This document shows positions 24,601 through 36,375 of a DNA stretch of 64,000 nt, in pieces (within the stretch, counting starts at the first letter, position 1; every line of letters begins with the position of its first letter). Below the pieces are notes generated by a model. That model was not told the DNA's origin. It did not search any database and saw only the letters and a program-made list of their open reading frames with translations. The translations under genes and the position numbers were made by a program. Source of the stretch: Tribonema minus (taxonomy: Eukaryota; Sar; Xanthophyceae; Tribonematales; Tribonemataceae); contig JAFCMP010000518.1 of the NCBI GenBank assembly GCA_017506865.1, positions 124,001 through 188,000 of the forward strand, in the 5' to 3' direction.

Positions 24601-25134
24601 CTCTGACAAAATCTGATTCTCTGCGGCGCATCAGGAGTTGTCTCTGCTGCACTGGACTGAGCAGCGTTGCGGGACGTGGAAGCGGCGGGGGCACCGAGAA
24701 CGCAGGAGGTTGGTGGGCATCTTGGTTGATTTGACCATCCTGCTCATCGCGTTTCGCGTCGTTGTCTCCTGCAAGCGATTCGTTGTCATCCGTGTCGGCG
24801 AGCTCCCCCGCTGCTTGAGCACGTGATTCCAAGCTACGCCTGCTCTGCTCCTCCTCCTCCCGCGCAACTTTGACATGCTGATGAACGACGGCTCTTACTG
24901 CTTTGCGCACTGCTCACTTGCGCGCGTCCAATTGCTGTTGTCTTCTCTGCGAGGCTCGTATTCAAACCCCACGCACCAGGTTCCTGCGCTTCTCCAATTG
25001 CCGCAGCAAATGCAATGAAAATGCTGATCGCACTTCCGCAACGGCCCCTCTACGCCAGTATATCGCCAAAGCTGCTGACCGGACATCCCTGTTCTGCTTG
25101 CACGCTGTCGTAGTCTCTCGTCTAGGCCATGCAT
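21638..25134 (-). pseudogene. DDE transposase copy 3, 3'-truncated, supplies right element end
   Basis: It reads from a 5' exon (25134 and 24910-24444) through exon 2 (24225 to about 22762) into exon 3 (21965 to 21638), where it is broken mid-exon at the Asp-Tyr-Ile-Ser-Thr segment and joined to copy 2. The catalytic Glu region, falling just before the break, is still present. A missing G in a G-run near 22907-22911 (five instead of six) shifts the end of exon 2, producing a 474-aa frame with an altered tail. Several amino-acid differences from copies 1 and 2 (for example RFLPRE versus RVLPRE) show it is an older, distinct copy. Confidence 0.82.
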
Positions 25135-25266
25135 TCCAGAAAAAACACAGGCGAGAGCGCCAAAGATCGGTCTCGGACGCCGGGAACGGGGGTGGTTTCC
25201 ACCCCCCGATTCACGGGTTTACGGGGGGGGTTTCCGGGCTGAGCGAATGGAAAATAGGCCCTCCCC

Positions 25267-25495
25267 GTAAGAGAAGTGCACTGCACACGCGGTGGTGGTG
25301 GGTGGTTGGGCTGGTCAAATGCGCATCATACTACATAATATACACACATGCAAGAGGGTTTGGACAAAAGCGATTTTTTAAACGGGAGAGACACGGAGAG
25401 GCTGCGGCTGGCCACATCTTGTGAGGCGCGGCACCTACGGCTGGCGCAACATCGAGCGGACGGCAGCAGCGAAGCGGGGGAGTAGTTTTTGAGCC
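25267..25495. other. short gap between composite element and DIRS-like gag
   Basis: No gene is present. It probably includes the left end and leader of the DIRS-like element, but I could not pair it with a right-end repeat. Confidence 0.4.
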
Positions 25496-26616
25496 ATGTC
25501 GGGTGAGAGTGGGGAATCCGCAGAGCAGGCAACGGAAAACCCCGTAGATATATCCGATAGGCTCGAGCGCTTCATGAACTCGGTGGAGCAGAGGCTGGGC
25601 GCTCTGGAGGACAAGATTGGAGCCATGGCGGGCTCCATGCAAGACGTAGTGGCGCAGGAGGTGCAGCTCCAGGTCGAGGAATCTTCGCGATCCACGTCTA
25701 GTGAGGACACTCGAGAGCGCAAGTCGCTAATGGAGAACGAGGCCTACCGTCGCCACCTCCTGCTGCGGTGCGGCGTACCTACCACTCTGCCTATCAAGCT
25801 GACCGGCGGACAACGGGTCAGCAAGCTGCACGACGTCCTGGCTCGTACAGCGGTGTACGTGGACCAGAAAGTGGTGAACATGCTGTGGGACGTCTCCAAC
25901 CTGCAGCGATCGCCTTTTCATTCCGCGATCCGGCCACTCGCAGCGGCAAGGCGACTGCGAGGTCGTATCAGGTCCTGTATACGGGTTTTAAGCTGATGCG
26001 GGCAGAGCTGATCGGGCTCGGGCTCACGGAGCTTCCGCAGGGCTCGCGGACCTTCATGTCGGAAATGGAGGTCTGCGAGGTCATGCTCGCAAAGTTTGAG
26101 ATGCTGGTGGTACACCAGGAAGGGGTCACGATCTCGGACGCAGATCTGACGGCCATCCAGGGGGCCATCCACTCGGACTTGGACGAGTGGACCAGCAACC
26201 TGGACGCGCTGTCGACGAGTCTGCTCCAGCACCACCGGTTGGCCCCCCCCTTTGGGAGCGGCGAGGCACTGGACGTGCCGGACATCCCGACGGTGTCGTG
26301 GACCAACGCAGCTCGCACGCTGGAGGTCAACGGGGACATAGCGGCGCGAGCGGTGGCGGCGGCGCGCAAGCGCAAGTTTGACGGCGCGTTCCGGGGCGGC
26401 GGCAGACCCGTCGGCTCGGGGGGCGGCGGCGCGGGTGCAGGCGGGGGCGCTGGCGCAGCGGCGGGAGCAGGAGGCACGCGCTCACAGCCGTGGGGAGCGC
26501 CGGCGAACTGCCCTTATGGTGTTTGCTGGGTGTGGTGGAGGCACGTGAAGGAGCAGAACCCAGTCCCGTGCAACGTCGTCCCAGGGCCCTGCAAGTACCG
26601 CCACTCCGACACCTAG
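25496..26616 (+). CDS. gag-like protein of DIRS-like element, frame break near 25915
   Basis: The ATG at 25496 begins a Glu/Ser-rich segment with a coiled-coil-like run near residues 20-50 (RLERFMNSVEQRLGALEDKI). Protein-like sequence continues in another frame after about 25915 and ends at 26616. A Gly/Ala-rich stretch precedes a Cys-rich tail (CPYGVCWVWW, then CNVV and CKYRH), which may be a nucleic-acid-binding finger. Gag proteins of this order package RNA. The frame break looks like a single-base change. Confidence 0.65.
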
Positions 26617-26652
26617 GGGGGCGGGCCCCTGAGCCTGCGGGAGCGGGGGCCG

Positions 26653-27453
26653 ATGGCGGCAGCGGTGACGAGGGAGGCAGCGGAGGTGTGGGCCCTTATG
26701 CGGAGGAGGCCTCAGGAGCTGCGAGGCGTGCGGGTGCAGCCGGGGATAGGGAGCGCTGGGCGCTGCGGGCAGCCGGAGGAGGCGGGCCAGCCGCACGGGG
26801 CTGTCGCGTTGGCGGCAGTGTCCATTGCAGGTGAGCCATCAGGTGGTGCGGTTGCGAGGGGTACTGTAACACTCAATGCATTAAGCGGCGCTGCAGCCAG
26901 GTCAGATCCTGGTGTCTCTGACTCAGGCGCGGATGCAGGCGGTACTACTAGTGATGACGAGGGTCACCGTGGTGATGATGTGTGGCATCAAGCTCAACTT
27001 CATGTTGGTGGTACGCTGTGTGGCGGGCGTGTTCCACGCAGTCATGGCTGTGTTGATGGTACTGATGGTGGTGTGGTGAGGGGTGACGCGGTGCGCGACG
27101 ATGCCTCGCATGGGGCTGGCATCACAAGTGCAGGATTCGCGGTGCGCAACTGTGGTGATGATAAGGGTGGTGATGATTCAGAGGTGGTATACGCAGTGCG
27201 GTGCGCTGCTTATGGTGATGAAAGTGGCATAGCATTGGTGCATGCCGAGGTACAAAGGTCGCATGCGAGTGGTTCAGAGGCCACGCCGATGGACCTCAGT
27301 TGCAACGCGCAAGTTGGCGCGTCTGACGTTGGTGATGATGGTGCCTCATACGCAGTGACACAGGCCCCTCTCGCGCGCGATGCAGCTGGTCGGGGTGGTG
27401 AGGACGCCGGTGGGAGTGAACAATGTGATGGTGGTTTGAGTTGCGCCAGCTGA
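26653..27453 (+). CDS. open linker frame between gag and reverse transcriptase
   Basis: This frame is uninterrupted and of low complexity, rich in Gly, Asp, Ala and Val, with no motif I recognise. It overlaps the next frame by 13 bases. It may be a variable N-terminal extension of the polymerase polyprotein. Whether it is translated is unknown. Confidence 0.4.
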   Translation: MAAAVTREAAEVWALMRRRPQELRGVRVQPGIGSAGRCGQPEEAGQPHGAVALAAVSIAGEPSGGAVARGTVTLNALSGAAARSDPGVSDSGADAGGTTSDDEGHRGDDVWHQAQLHVGGTLCGGRVPRSHGCVDGTDGGVVRGDAVRDDASHGAGITSAGFAVRNCGDDKGGDDSEVVYAVRCAAYGDESGIALVHAEVQRSHASGSEATPMDLSCNAQVGASDVGDDGASYAVTQAPLARDAAGRGGEDAGGSEQCDGGLSCAS

Positions 27454-27479
27454 GTGTGCGCGCGCAGTCCAACTGTCGT

Positions 27480-29677
27480 GTTGATGCGAATCAGATGTCG
27501 AATGCACCGCCTCATGCAAGTGAGTGCTCTGCTTCTTCTACTGTGCATAGATGTCCAGGCCTTACGGCTGAGATGCGCGCCCGGTGGCGCTGCTACCAGG
27601 CCATGGCCGGAAAGTCACTGCTGCCGCTGTCGTCTCTGGCAGACGAAGTCGGCGGGCTGATTGCTGCGCATGATGGCTACATGGTGAACGTGGTGGAGTC
27701 ATTGGGGGTAGGCAATGATCACATGGTGCTTGCGGTTATAGCGTCTTTCTTTGGGCGCGGGGAGGGTTATCCGCGGTTGCAGGAGCTGCTAGATGTGGTG
27801 GCGCACGGTGTGCCGGTGTCTGTCAAACGGCAGGCAGATTTTGAGGCAGAATGGACAGTGTCACGTGGAAACTACCCCCTTGAGCCACGACATGTGCCGG
27901 TGTTTGATTGCAAAGTCTTGGAAGACATTGCTCTGGGTCGGTGCGTTCATGCATGCTGCCATTGCCCGCATGTACTTCAGCACACGGTTGCACATCAACC
28001 CCGTGTTTGTGGTCGACGAGGGTGCTGCAAAGTTTCGCGTGGTGCATGACTTGTCTGCTTTGCTACATGGCGAGAGTGTCAACATTACCACGGTGTTTGA
28101 AAAGGCTCCTGTCGTGGAGTGTGGGCATATATTTGAGGCGATGCTGTACAGGATATGGTCGTTACGGCAGGCATGGCCACGCAAACGCATTTTGATTTCC
28201 GAAGATGGACGTGAAGTCGGCGTTTCGTCAGTTGGCGCTCGACGTAAGAGGCCCATTGCTCGGCTACAGGTACAATGATCTGGTGGTTGTGGACCTGCGG
28301 TTGCAGTTCGGTTGGCGGTCTTCACCGGGGTGGTGGAGCCTGGCCGGCGGGGCGATAGAGTGGTCGGTTCAACAAGAGGCGCCGGGCGAAGGACCAATCC
28401 CGGGACTCGCGGCCGCTCAATTCGTGTCACACGTAACGGTGGTGCCAGCGGTGAGCCCGCGGCAGGTGGTACCGGTGCCGTTGGACGACAGAGCCCGACG
28501 CCGCGTACAGGGAGGTGGGCCTTCCGACCCAGTATGGGCACGCATGTATGTGGATGACTTGATCATGGTCATGGTAGAATGGGACCAGGAAGCGCTGCTT
28601 GCAGTGACTCGCAGCGCGGCCCACGCCCATTTTCGGTTGCTTGGCGAGCCGCAGGAGGGGTTGCCGCCTGCGACATCAAAGAACAAGGTGACAAACTGGG
28701 ATTCGACGATGACGGTGCTGGGTTGGGAGGTTGATACTGAAGCGATGGTGATAAGAATGCCGGCAGACAAACGATCTGCTTTTCAGACGCTGCTGGAATC
28801 TTGGCAGCCACACCGGCAGCAGGCTCGGCGGAAAGAGTTGTGGAGCCTGTTGGGCAAGGTGTCCTGGGCCACATACGAGGTTCGGGCCGGAAAGTTTCTT
28901 GTTTGGCGGTTGCGGGGTCTCCTCAAAGGAGGTCAATGCACTACGAAATACTCAGGAGGTGCAGCCATAGAGATAGGCGCAGAGGCACTCAAGGACTTGG
29001 TGTTTTGGCGGTGGGCAGTGGGGCCCCGGGTAGGGACAGCCGCACTGAGCATGCCCATAGCGGCCCTCGTGAAACGCAAGGCAGATCGCCAGTGGTGGTC
29101 TGACGCGAGCTACACGGCGATTGGAGGGTTTTGCGAGGTCACTGGAGTATGGTGGCGATATGACTTGACGGTAGAGCAGACAAGTCGTCTCAACAAGGGG
29201 ACGAAGGTCAAGGTGGGCGACGGTTCGATACATATCAACTTGCTTGAGCTGGTGGGGATGGTGATGACGGCTTGGGTGATGGTGGTGGTGGAAAACCATG
29301 CACCCCCTGTCCCAGGGGGGGTGGTGCTGCTGCGAGGGGACAACACCTCTGCAGTGGGTTGGGTTCAAAAAGGTGGGGGGGCCGCAGACCCTAGGATTGG
29401 AGGGTTGTTGCGCTTGTTGGGTGCAGTCAAACTGATTGGAGGGTGGAGTTTGAATGCGCGCCACGTGCCAGGCAAACTCAATGTGACTGCTGACGGTATT
29501 TCCCGGTGGGATACTGTGCGCGTGCAGGCGGAGTTACAGGCACGGTTCCCAGATGTAAACTGGCGACAAGCAGGGCTGAGCCAACGCGAGATGCACATTA
29601 TTACCGCTGCCTTAGCCAGGAGCTGGCCAGAGACAGCGTGGGAGCAACATCTATGGGCCAGTATAGGACGGCCTTGA
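27480..29677 (+). CDS. reverse transcriptase and RNase H of DIRS-like element, two frame breaks
   Basis: The N-terminal part lies in one frame to about 27930, the next (with FRVVHDLSALLHG) in a second frame to about 28200, and the rest in a third frame to 29677. Reverse-transcriptase motifs are DVKSAFRQ, FGWRSSPGWW and the catalytic MYVDDL. RNase H residues are in WWSDASYTAIGG (Asp), NLLELVGMV (Glu), LLRGDNTSAVGW (Asp) and HVPGKLNVTADGISR. This RNase H pattern is typical of DIRS elements. It copies element RNA into DNA. The frame changes suggest an inactive copy or base-calling errors in G-runs. Confidence 0.85.
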
Positions 29678-30661
29678 CTCAGTGGTTGGAGTTCAGGCGG
29701 GCGGCAGGGTTGCCAGATTTTATAGTTGTGTCGCTCTGCGACGCGGAAAAGGCCGCTCAAGTAGGGGATTTCATGGCACAGCTGTTTCACCAGCGTGAAA
29801 ATCGAGCCAACACGATACGGTCGAAGGTGTCAGCACTCAACTACTTCCACAAGATGTGGGGGGGGGGTGAGTTGCCGGTGAAGCATTTTCATGTGAGAGC
29901 AGTGTCGGAGGGCATTGCACGACGGCAGAGTATCAGTGGCACAAATGTGCGCCCCTTCCGTCGGGGCCTGACGTGGCACCAGATATGTCAGGGTAGGCAG
30001 ATGAGTCAGTGCGCACGGTTGTGGGCAACGGCTCCGGGGGGTAGGTTGGTATGGTATGGCCTAGCGCTTTCATACCTGTGGATGCTGCGAGCCTCTGAAA
30101 TATGGGGGGAGGATGCCACAGGGGCGGTGCGGCCGGATTACGGTTTGACCAGGGGTAGCTTAACATTTAGGAAAGGGGGGGCTCCCCTGCCGCGAGAGAG
30201 GTACAGGGAAGCCGAAGTGGTGGTGGTACGTATGGACTTGTGGTGGTGGTACACTTCAAAGCGTCCAAAGGGGATCAGAAAAGGGTGGGGGCAGGATAGC
30301 AAGGTCAGGGGCATGTGCGCAGGTCATGATCGAATTATTGTGCCTTTTTCCTGGTTTATCAGACACGGCGCCTCTGATGGCCTACGCGCGGGGGGCAGCA
30401 TTCAGTGTGGTCAGGCGTCGAGAGTCTGACGCAACACGCATTGTGCGACAGATGGTGTCAATTGTGGGGGGTAATGGCCCACCTGCAGAGTATGCTCTCC
30501 ATTCAGGGCGAGTGGGGGGGGTCACCGCGATGATGATAGCAGGCAGGTCTGATACTGAAAGCATGAAAGCGGGGAGGTGGAAGTCGGCAGTGTTCAGAAC
30601 CTACATCAGGCTTTCGCCGGAGATGGAGAATGCCTCCTCCGCACTCGTGCCGGGTAGTTGA
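29653..30661 (+). CDS. tyrosine recombinase of DIRS-like element, one frame break
   Basis: The frame opens at an ATG overlapping the end of the RNase H frame by about 25 bases. LSYLWMLRASEIW supplies the first catalytic Arg. After a frame change near 30355, ALHSGRVGG supplies the His-x-x-Arg box and GRW the next position, and FRTYIRL holds the candidate nucleophilic Tyr near the end. Recombinases of this kind join the circular DNA intermediate to the chromosome without target-site duplication. The motif set is complete apart from the frame change. Confidence 0.82.
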
Positions 30662-31282
30662 CCATAATGGTGGCAGCTTGAAGCCTCAGCGCACTAGACG
30701 TGTCCGCGCAGGGTGGCGTGGCAGTGCGCAACGAGATGATGTCTAATCGATTGTTTACATTGTAACTTTGAAAGTCCAAAGCTTGTCTGGTCAACTGTTG
30801 CCAGTGTGCACATGTCATTGCAGTGCCTCTGAGTCACACGACTAAGGTCAATTGACGCGCTGGTGTGTGCATCAAACATTCAATTTGGGCCCCGGGGTTG
30901 CCTTTGTGATGATGAACGAGATGTGTCACATTGTCAAGTGGTTGCAACAGGTGGTGGCTGGTGACAGTTCCCCCCCACACCTCCCCCGCCCACCCTGCCA
31001 TGGGTGGTCGGGCCCCTGCGCGACGGGGGCGGGTGGGTGCGGGGGGCGGTGGTGGGGGGGTCCCCTGGGCGTTCGGCCCGTTGGAGGCTTGGGCTGCTGA
31101 GCACTGCAGCCCGGGGGTCGATTCTCCACGGGACCCCCCACACACCGGTCACATGGCAATACATTCTGGCAACCAAAAATGTCACATGTGTGTTTCCTGT
31201 TTTTTTGTCTCTGCCGGGAAGCAAGAGGAAAAATGGCTATTCTGCGTCCCAATTCGCCGAAGGTGAACCAAGGTGAAAAGAA
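30662..31282. other. 3' flank of DIRS-like element, G/C-run rich, no gene
   Basis: No supported coding region is present. Bases 30960-31110 hold long C-runs then long G-runs (for example gggggcggtggtggggggg). This is where an internal complementary region or right terminal repeat of a DIRS element would be expected, but I could not demonstrate pairing with the left side. Confidence 0.4.
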
Positions 31283-34200
31283 ATGACTGTGCGGCAGTCT
31301 GTGCCACATGCGGCGAAGCAGATGATGGCAGTACGCCGTTGTTGTTTCCGCTGGGCCGCTATTGTCGCCCTGACGGTCGTCGCCACACCTTCATCAAGAG
31401 CAACTTTGCATGCGGCAGCTTCGGAGCCCGACAACAACAACATTAGAGTTTCTGCGCTGAAGGTGGCTTTGGGGGCGGCGAGCCCACGAGCAGTGACAGC
31501 AGACGCAAAGCATCACACCAAGCTGAGACAAATTGCCCATTCAACGGCCAAGGCCTCATCGGAACATGCAGGCATCAGGACTATTTCAGGCTCATCTGTC
31601 GAGCGGCGGCGTGCGCACTCCTCGGAGGTCAGCTTAAGCGTGGAATTGACGATCAGCGCAACAGCTGGCAATACCGCCAGTTCACCTTATGACACAAGGT
31701 TTGACTGGTATGGTCACAACAGTTCTGCGCCGGTCGTCGACCATCTCCTGGACCCGTATCAGAGGGCAGCGCTGTGGCACTCTCCTGGCTGCCGCAACTT
31801 CTGGCGCAATGACGGGAAACCCCACGAAGGCGAGAACGTGGTGGTGTGGGAGATGGAGAATGAGAGAGATGAATATGAGGGACCGTACCCCACATATGTT
31901 ATATACTGCCCTCAGGTGCGTTAACGACCACTATGAAAATCAAACAAATTCGACGGACAACAACAAGGATCCTGATATGATCCAGAAGCACATTGCAAGT
32001 ATCAGTTCAACATCTGATGATTCAGTTACATGAATCAAATGTTACAGTACTAGACAGAGACTGACTGGCTTAACCCGAAATCTTCATCGCATTCAAATTC
32101 GAGTTTCATACAGGCATATTTCACATTCAGTGAGTCATCGGATCATTGACGCTCAAATCAATCCTCCATAGAAACACCATACCGTGATGACGGTCATTGA
32201 GTCGCCCCTTCCAGACACGCACATTGTACTCAGGCAGCATGGCATACATGCGTTGTGGCATACTTTGAAGCACACTAGGTCCTGCAGCACTGATACTACA
32301 GTCGTATAATGTGCTCCACCGGATGCATTGCCGTGGTGAGCTTACATGTATATTTGTGAGGCATTTCGCATTCAAGTTTTGTGCTTGAGTCACTCACTGG
32401 CAGTTCATATCCGATATCACGGTGATATGCAAACTGAGCCACTACATTGCATGGACACCGATCAATGGCACAAGATCAGGGACGAGGGCAAAGCGGGTGC
32501 TCAAGCTGTCATATTGCATCTTACCCTAACTTAACAAACCAAAAGGTTTGAAAGGCCGCCTTGTTCAGATCGCTTCATTGACAAGCCGGCATATGATAAC
32601 GGACTTTGTCTGGGAGCAGCAGCGCACCGTATGGTATGTGGTGTCAGCGCGGCGCTTGAATTGATCTGCTGTGATGAGTACAAATCGTGTCAAGTGATGT
32701 TAGCACAGCCGACCTGGTGTCGGACATGTGATGCATCTCAGACTGATTGAAAGTGTGCACATCAAATGCCAGAGAGACGAAGTCTTGCTCAGTGATGACC
32801 CTGCATTGGTGGCGCCGTCCTGTCCCTTTGCAGGTCAATCTTGTGTACGTGGGCAATGTCAAGGCTGGCAGCAGCACCATCAACGCCGTCCTCAGCTCCA
32901 ACTTCAAGTGCACCTCGTACAATCACCACTTGTGGGCACCGCCAGAGACCAGGGCAAAATTTTGCAGGTACTACATGACCGCCGAGCCAGACTGTCACAG
33001 TGTCAAATGCATGTGGAGGTTCGTTCATGTGTGCATTCATTCACTACACCACTAGACTAAGTCTACTACTGTAACAGCACTACTGACGCTGAACGCGATA
33101 CTGCTAGCAGTACTGCTAGCACATGCACGATATGAAATTACTCGTAGACTAGACTCTGACTCAGAATTCACTCATGAAAGCCTGAGGCTGACTGATGGAC
33201 ACGCATTAGACCATGGTGCTGCCCAGTGGTACCAATGGTGAGAGCTTGCAGCTGAAGGTTGTGTCAGTACCGCTGTCCCAGCATGTAGCGGCATCACCCT
33301 GAAGTGCAGCGTGAAAGAACGCCTTGCTGACTAGCTCATACACTTGGCAGGCTCTGAGAGTAGAACTACTCTGTCCTAGGAGCTGCCGTGTCAATTCTAT
33401 CCTCTGAGTGGCAATTTGGTAGCCATCCAGCAATTTGGTAGATATCCAGCCAGTCAGTCCCCGGAACGTGCAGCAACTTAATGGTTGTTTGCACCAACAG
33501 CTGCATCATGCCACCGAGCTGCGTCATGCCACCAAAGCTGATTGTGTCAGTAACTGTCTGATCCTGCCGAACCGGCAATGCTGATGGACTGTGTGGATCT
33601 CCCCCCGCTAGTTGCTGCATAGGATATGAACCCTAGGACTACGTCATGTGGTACCCTGGCACGTCAGAACGGGGTGGCCGCCCTCAGGCTGCCATGTGCG
33701 CATAAGCATTTTAGCTCAGGGGTAAAGCGGCAGCCAGAGTCACCACAAGCAGAGCATCTGAAATCATCAGTCTGAATGAGCAACGCATGAATGGGAGGGC
33801 TGCAGCGCAGCACTCGTACGCAGTGCAATGCATACAGGCGTGTGGCTTACTGACAGTGTTGAACTATGCATGAGTTGAAGGACTGCAGCGCAGCACCGTG
33901 ACTCTTACGCAGTGCAACTGCCACACAGGCATGGTGCTCACTGACAGTGTCAGGCTGAATGATTCCCATGGTACTAGCTGCTAATCATTGTCATCATGGT
34001 ATCATTACCTTCACTGACACATTGTATTCTACCATTGTGACTGCTCACCTAATGGTCGTTAGCATCTGCTGGTGGTTGTGCAGCGGTCTAACGGAGGCGG
34101 AGTGCCGCAAGATCAGGGCACGCACCACCTGGCTCGACAATGACCTCATCTCTGGCATGCTGTTCTTCAGCGTCGTGCGCGAGCCCATTGCGCGCTTCAA

Positions 34201-36375
34201 GTCGGGGTACATGCAGGCCGTATCGGTGCCTGACACACCGCTGTGGGGGACTCCCCTGAAGGAGTACCTAGAGCTCTTTCGGTGAGTGACTACTGGTTAT
34301 CATCATGTAATCAATGGTCCAAGTGTTGATCGACTGCATGGGCTGCAGCACTTGTTTACGGGTGGCTGGGTTTCTAGGGTGGCAGCGCTCAGGAAGATCA
34401 GGTCGCGTGGTTCAGAGCGGGGTTTCGTAAATCATTGACAAATGCATGAATCAGAACCATGTGCCGGTGGGCTTAGGTTGACGACTCAGTGCATGCAATG
34501 GTATGGCGGCATTAGACGCAGGATTGACGCCTACTAGCGTAGCGCATTTGACGGCCTCGGTGAAGCAGATTGTGATTTGGCATGTCTGATAGCTGTGCCT
34601 ACTGTAGGCCTGACACACGCCGACACAACTGTCATCAAGACCTACAATGTCGGACAACACAGTGTGGCGAGTGTTCTGTAGATCAAGGGGAAAATAGTTC
34701 ATCGGGTGTTCATGATGTCGGGAAAAGTGCACATTGAATGCGTTCAGATGCGGACGCCCTCCATGGAGCCACATGCACGCTGGAGAGCAGGCACAGCGCT
34801 TGCTGACGTCGGACTTCATGCGCCTCTGCCTGCGGTAGATGCGCTGACGATCAGTTTGCTCTGCACGTGGCAGCCCGACATTTGATTTGGTCTGTTCAGG
34901 CACGCAGTTGCTATCTGCGCTTCATGCGCTAGTCCGTTGGCTGGCACAGAGAGGGTACTTGCTCATCCGCAGTGGCTGCTAGCAGCTTGTCTCATGCCAC
35001 TTAGCACGTGTTGAGTAACTTAAAACTCGTTATCCTTCAGCCCCCCATTGCCTTCCAATGATTACAACCGACTCTGTCAAGATGTGCTCACGCGTGCAAT
35101 CTTTCATCCTGCATGTGTGCCAGGAACTCCTCTGTCAATGAGCACACTTCTACTCAGGCGCGCAGGCTCAGTGGCAGTGACGCCAACGGCAGACAGGTGA
35201 ATTGTGTAATTTTTGCTCCGCATTACATTACGGCCTGATTTTCAGGGCAACTGCTGCAAATGGTGTCGCATTTACCTCTGCATCAGCTGTGGAACCTCGG
35301 AGTCAGCAACATTTTCTTAACCAAAGTTGGCGATGATGATTTACTTGGAGCGCATGGTATGATGAATGGCATTTCTGCAGGTTCGTCCTTGAGTATCTGC
35401 GGTGCCCATATAAAACGTGCGGCCTGCCAGTGAGTGGTGAAAGGTGCTTTGGACCCCACCAGCCCCAGCCATTTCTTTGTATGGCTTCTCCAGCAACATC
35501 TGCAGAAAACTACAGATGGAGGCAGCTGAAGGAGTTGCTGCCATTCCGCATTATGATAGTGGGTTGCGCGTGGGTGTGAAGCCCCTGACCAAGCCTCGAA
35601 GAGTTGCACTGAAAGTGCTGTGCTGGGTGCTCATTCAGACCTGACTTGAACAAGGTACAACCTGCTGCTCAAGGAGCAATATGCACATAAGAACAACGCA
35701 GTGGAGCACACATGCATGAAACCTGCAATGGCAGAATTGGCACGAGGCGCCATGCAAGCAGACCTTGTTAAATCTTAGTGACCCGTGCGATATGTATATA
35801 TATACATACATTTGAGCATGGAAAGGTATGACATGCACACACTGCTGAATTCCTCAGTGGGAATGATGCAGCATGTGTCTGAGGGGCATGAGATTGTGTG
35901 TCTGCTGCTGGTTTGTGCCATCGGTCGTGGGTTCACTGTGTGCACTGTGGTGCATGAGATGCTATTGAACCAGAGCCGACCCCAGTCAGTGCCTCGTTCG
36001 TTTACACAACCATCGCTGCCCCCCTCCCCCCCCCCCCCCCCCCCATTGTCGTTGAATGCTCTCATTGCGCTCGTGCTCAGCAAATCTACACACGCCTTGC
36101 TGCCTTGCCACAACTTGCTCGCTGCGCAGGTTCCGATGCACTTCGTCGCGTCGCTAGGGAACCTTGAGGCAGACCTGCAGACGCTATGGTCAACACTCGG
36201 CCTGCCGCCGCTGCGCGACTTCCCGCACGAGCGCGAGGCCGCTCACGATCCCAACAAGGCAGCGCTCGACACAAGCCTGTCGCGTGCGGAGCTGCAAGAC
36301 GTGTGCGCGCACCTTATGCAGGACTTCATCTGCTTCGGCTATCGGCTGCCGCCGGAATGCACCGGAGCGCCGTGA
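31283..36375 (+). CDS. carbohydrate sulfotransferase-like type II membrane protein (5 exons)
   Basis: Exons are 31283-31915, 32834-33018, 34084-34281, 35381-35429 and 36130-36375. They sum to 1311 bases (436 aa) with all junctions in phase and GT-AG borders. Residues about 19-37 are a hydrophobic signal-anchor (WAAIVALTVVATP), so the protein is probably a Golgi type II membrane enzyme. YVGNVKAGSST (K221) matches the 5'-phosphosulfate loop for the donor PAPS, and FFSVVREPIARFKSGY (R305) matches the 3'-phosphate loop. The C-terminal exon has the family pattern FVASLGNLEADLQTLWSTLG then DFICFGY. Enzymes of this family (Sulfotransfer_2 type) transfer sulfate to sugars. In algae this would fit sulfated wall or mucilage polysaccharides, but the substrate is inferred only. 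Its 3' end converges on the ankyrin gene. Confidence 0.87.
33772..33958. repeat. tandem duplication, about 83-bp offset, in sulfotransferase intron 2
   Basis: Two imperfect copies share ctgcagcgcagcac (33800 and 33883), acgcagtgcaa and gctcactgacagtg-like ends. No coding content was seen. Confidence 0.75.
36016..36044. repeat. poly-C tract in sulfotransferase intron 4
   Basis: A nearly pure C-run of over 25 bases lies 86 bases before the last exon. It is likely polymorphic in length. Confidence 0.9.

Larger units (their letters stand above)
7442..25266. mobile_element. composite DDE-type DNA transposon, four copies, inverted outer ends
   Basis: The two outer ends are inverted copies. The left end reads ggggaagggcctattttcc from 7442. 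The right end, read on the minus strand from 25266, is the same apart from one missing base, and the match continues for kilobases. Between them lie copy 1 (plus, from 7442), copy 4 (minus, 14080-15543), copy 2 (minus, to 21640) and copy 3 (minus, 21638-25266). Coordinates in copies 1 and 2 pair to a constant sum of 29623. Copies 1 and 3 pair to about 32709. No target-site duplication is evident. Because both outer ends are the same transposon end in inverted orientation, the block could in principle move as one unit of about 17.8 kb. That is inference. Confidence 0.85.
25496..30661 (+). mobile_element. DIRS-like tyrosine-recombinase retrotransposon
   Basis: The order gag-like protein, reverse transcriptase, RNase H, tyrosine recombinase, with no aspartic protease or DDE integrase, defines the DIRS order. 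Elements of this order integrate through a circular intermediate using the recombinase. The element is broken by frame changes near 25915, 27930, 28200 and 30355. The split or inverted terminal repeats expected for DIRS or PAT types were not identified by eye, so outer limits are the coding limits only. Confidence 0.85.

Noticed and set aside
30953-31110. Internal complementary region of the DIRS-like element
   Set aside because: The C- and G-run composition is suggestive, but I could not align it to both ends of the element, so it is not called.
33705-33730. tRNA-like A box (tagctcaggggtaaagc)
   Set aside because: There is no acceptor stem pairing, no anticodon arm of the right shape and no TTCGA-type B box downstream. 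It is at best a decayed tRNA-derived piece.
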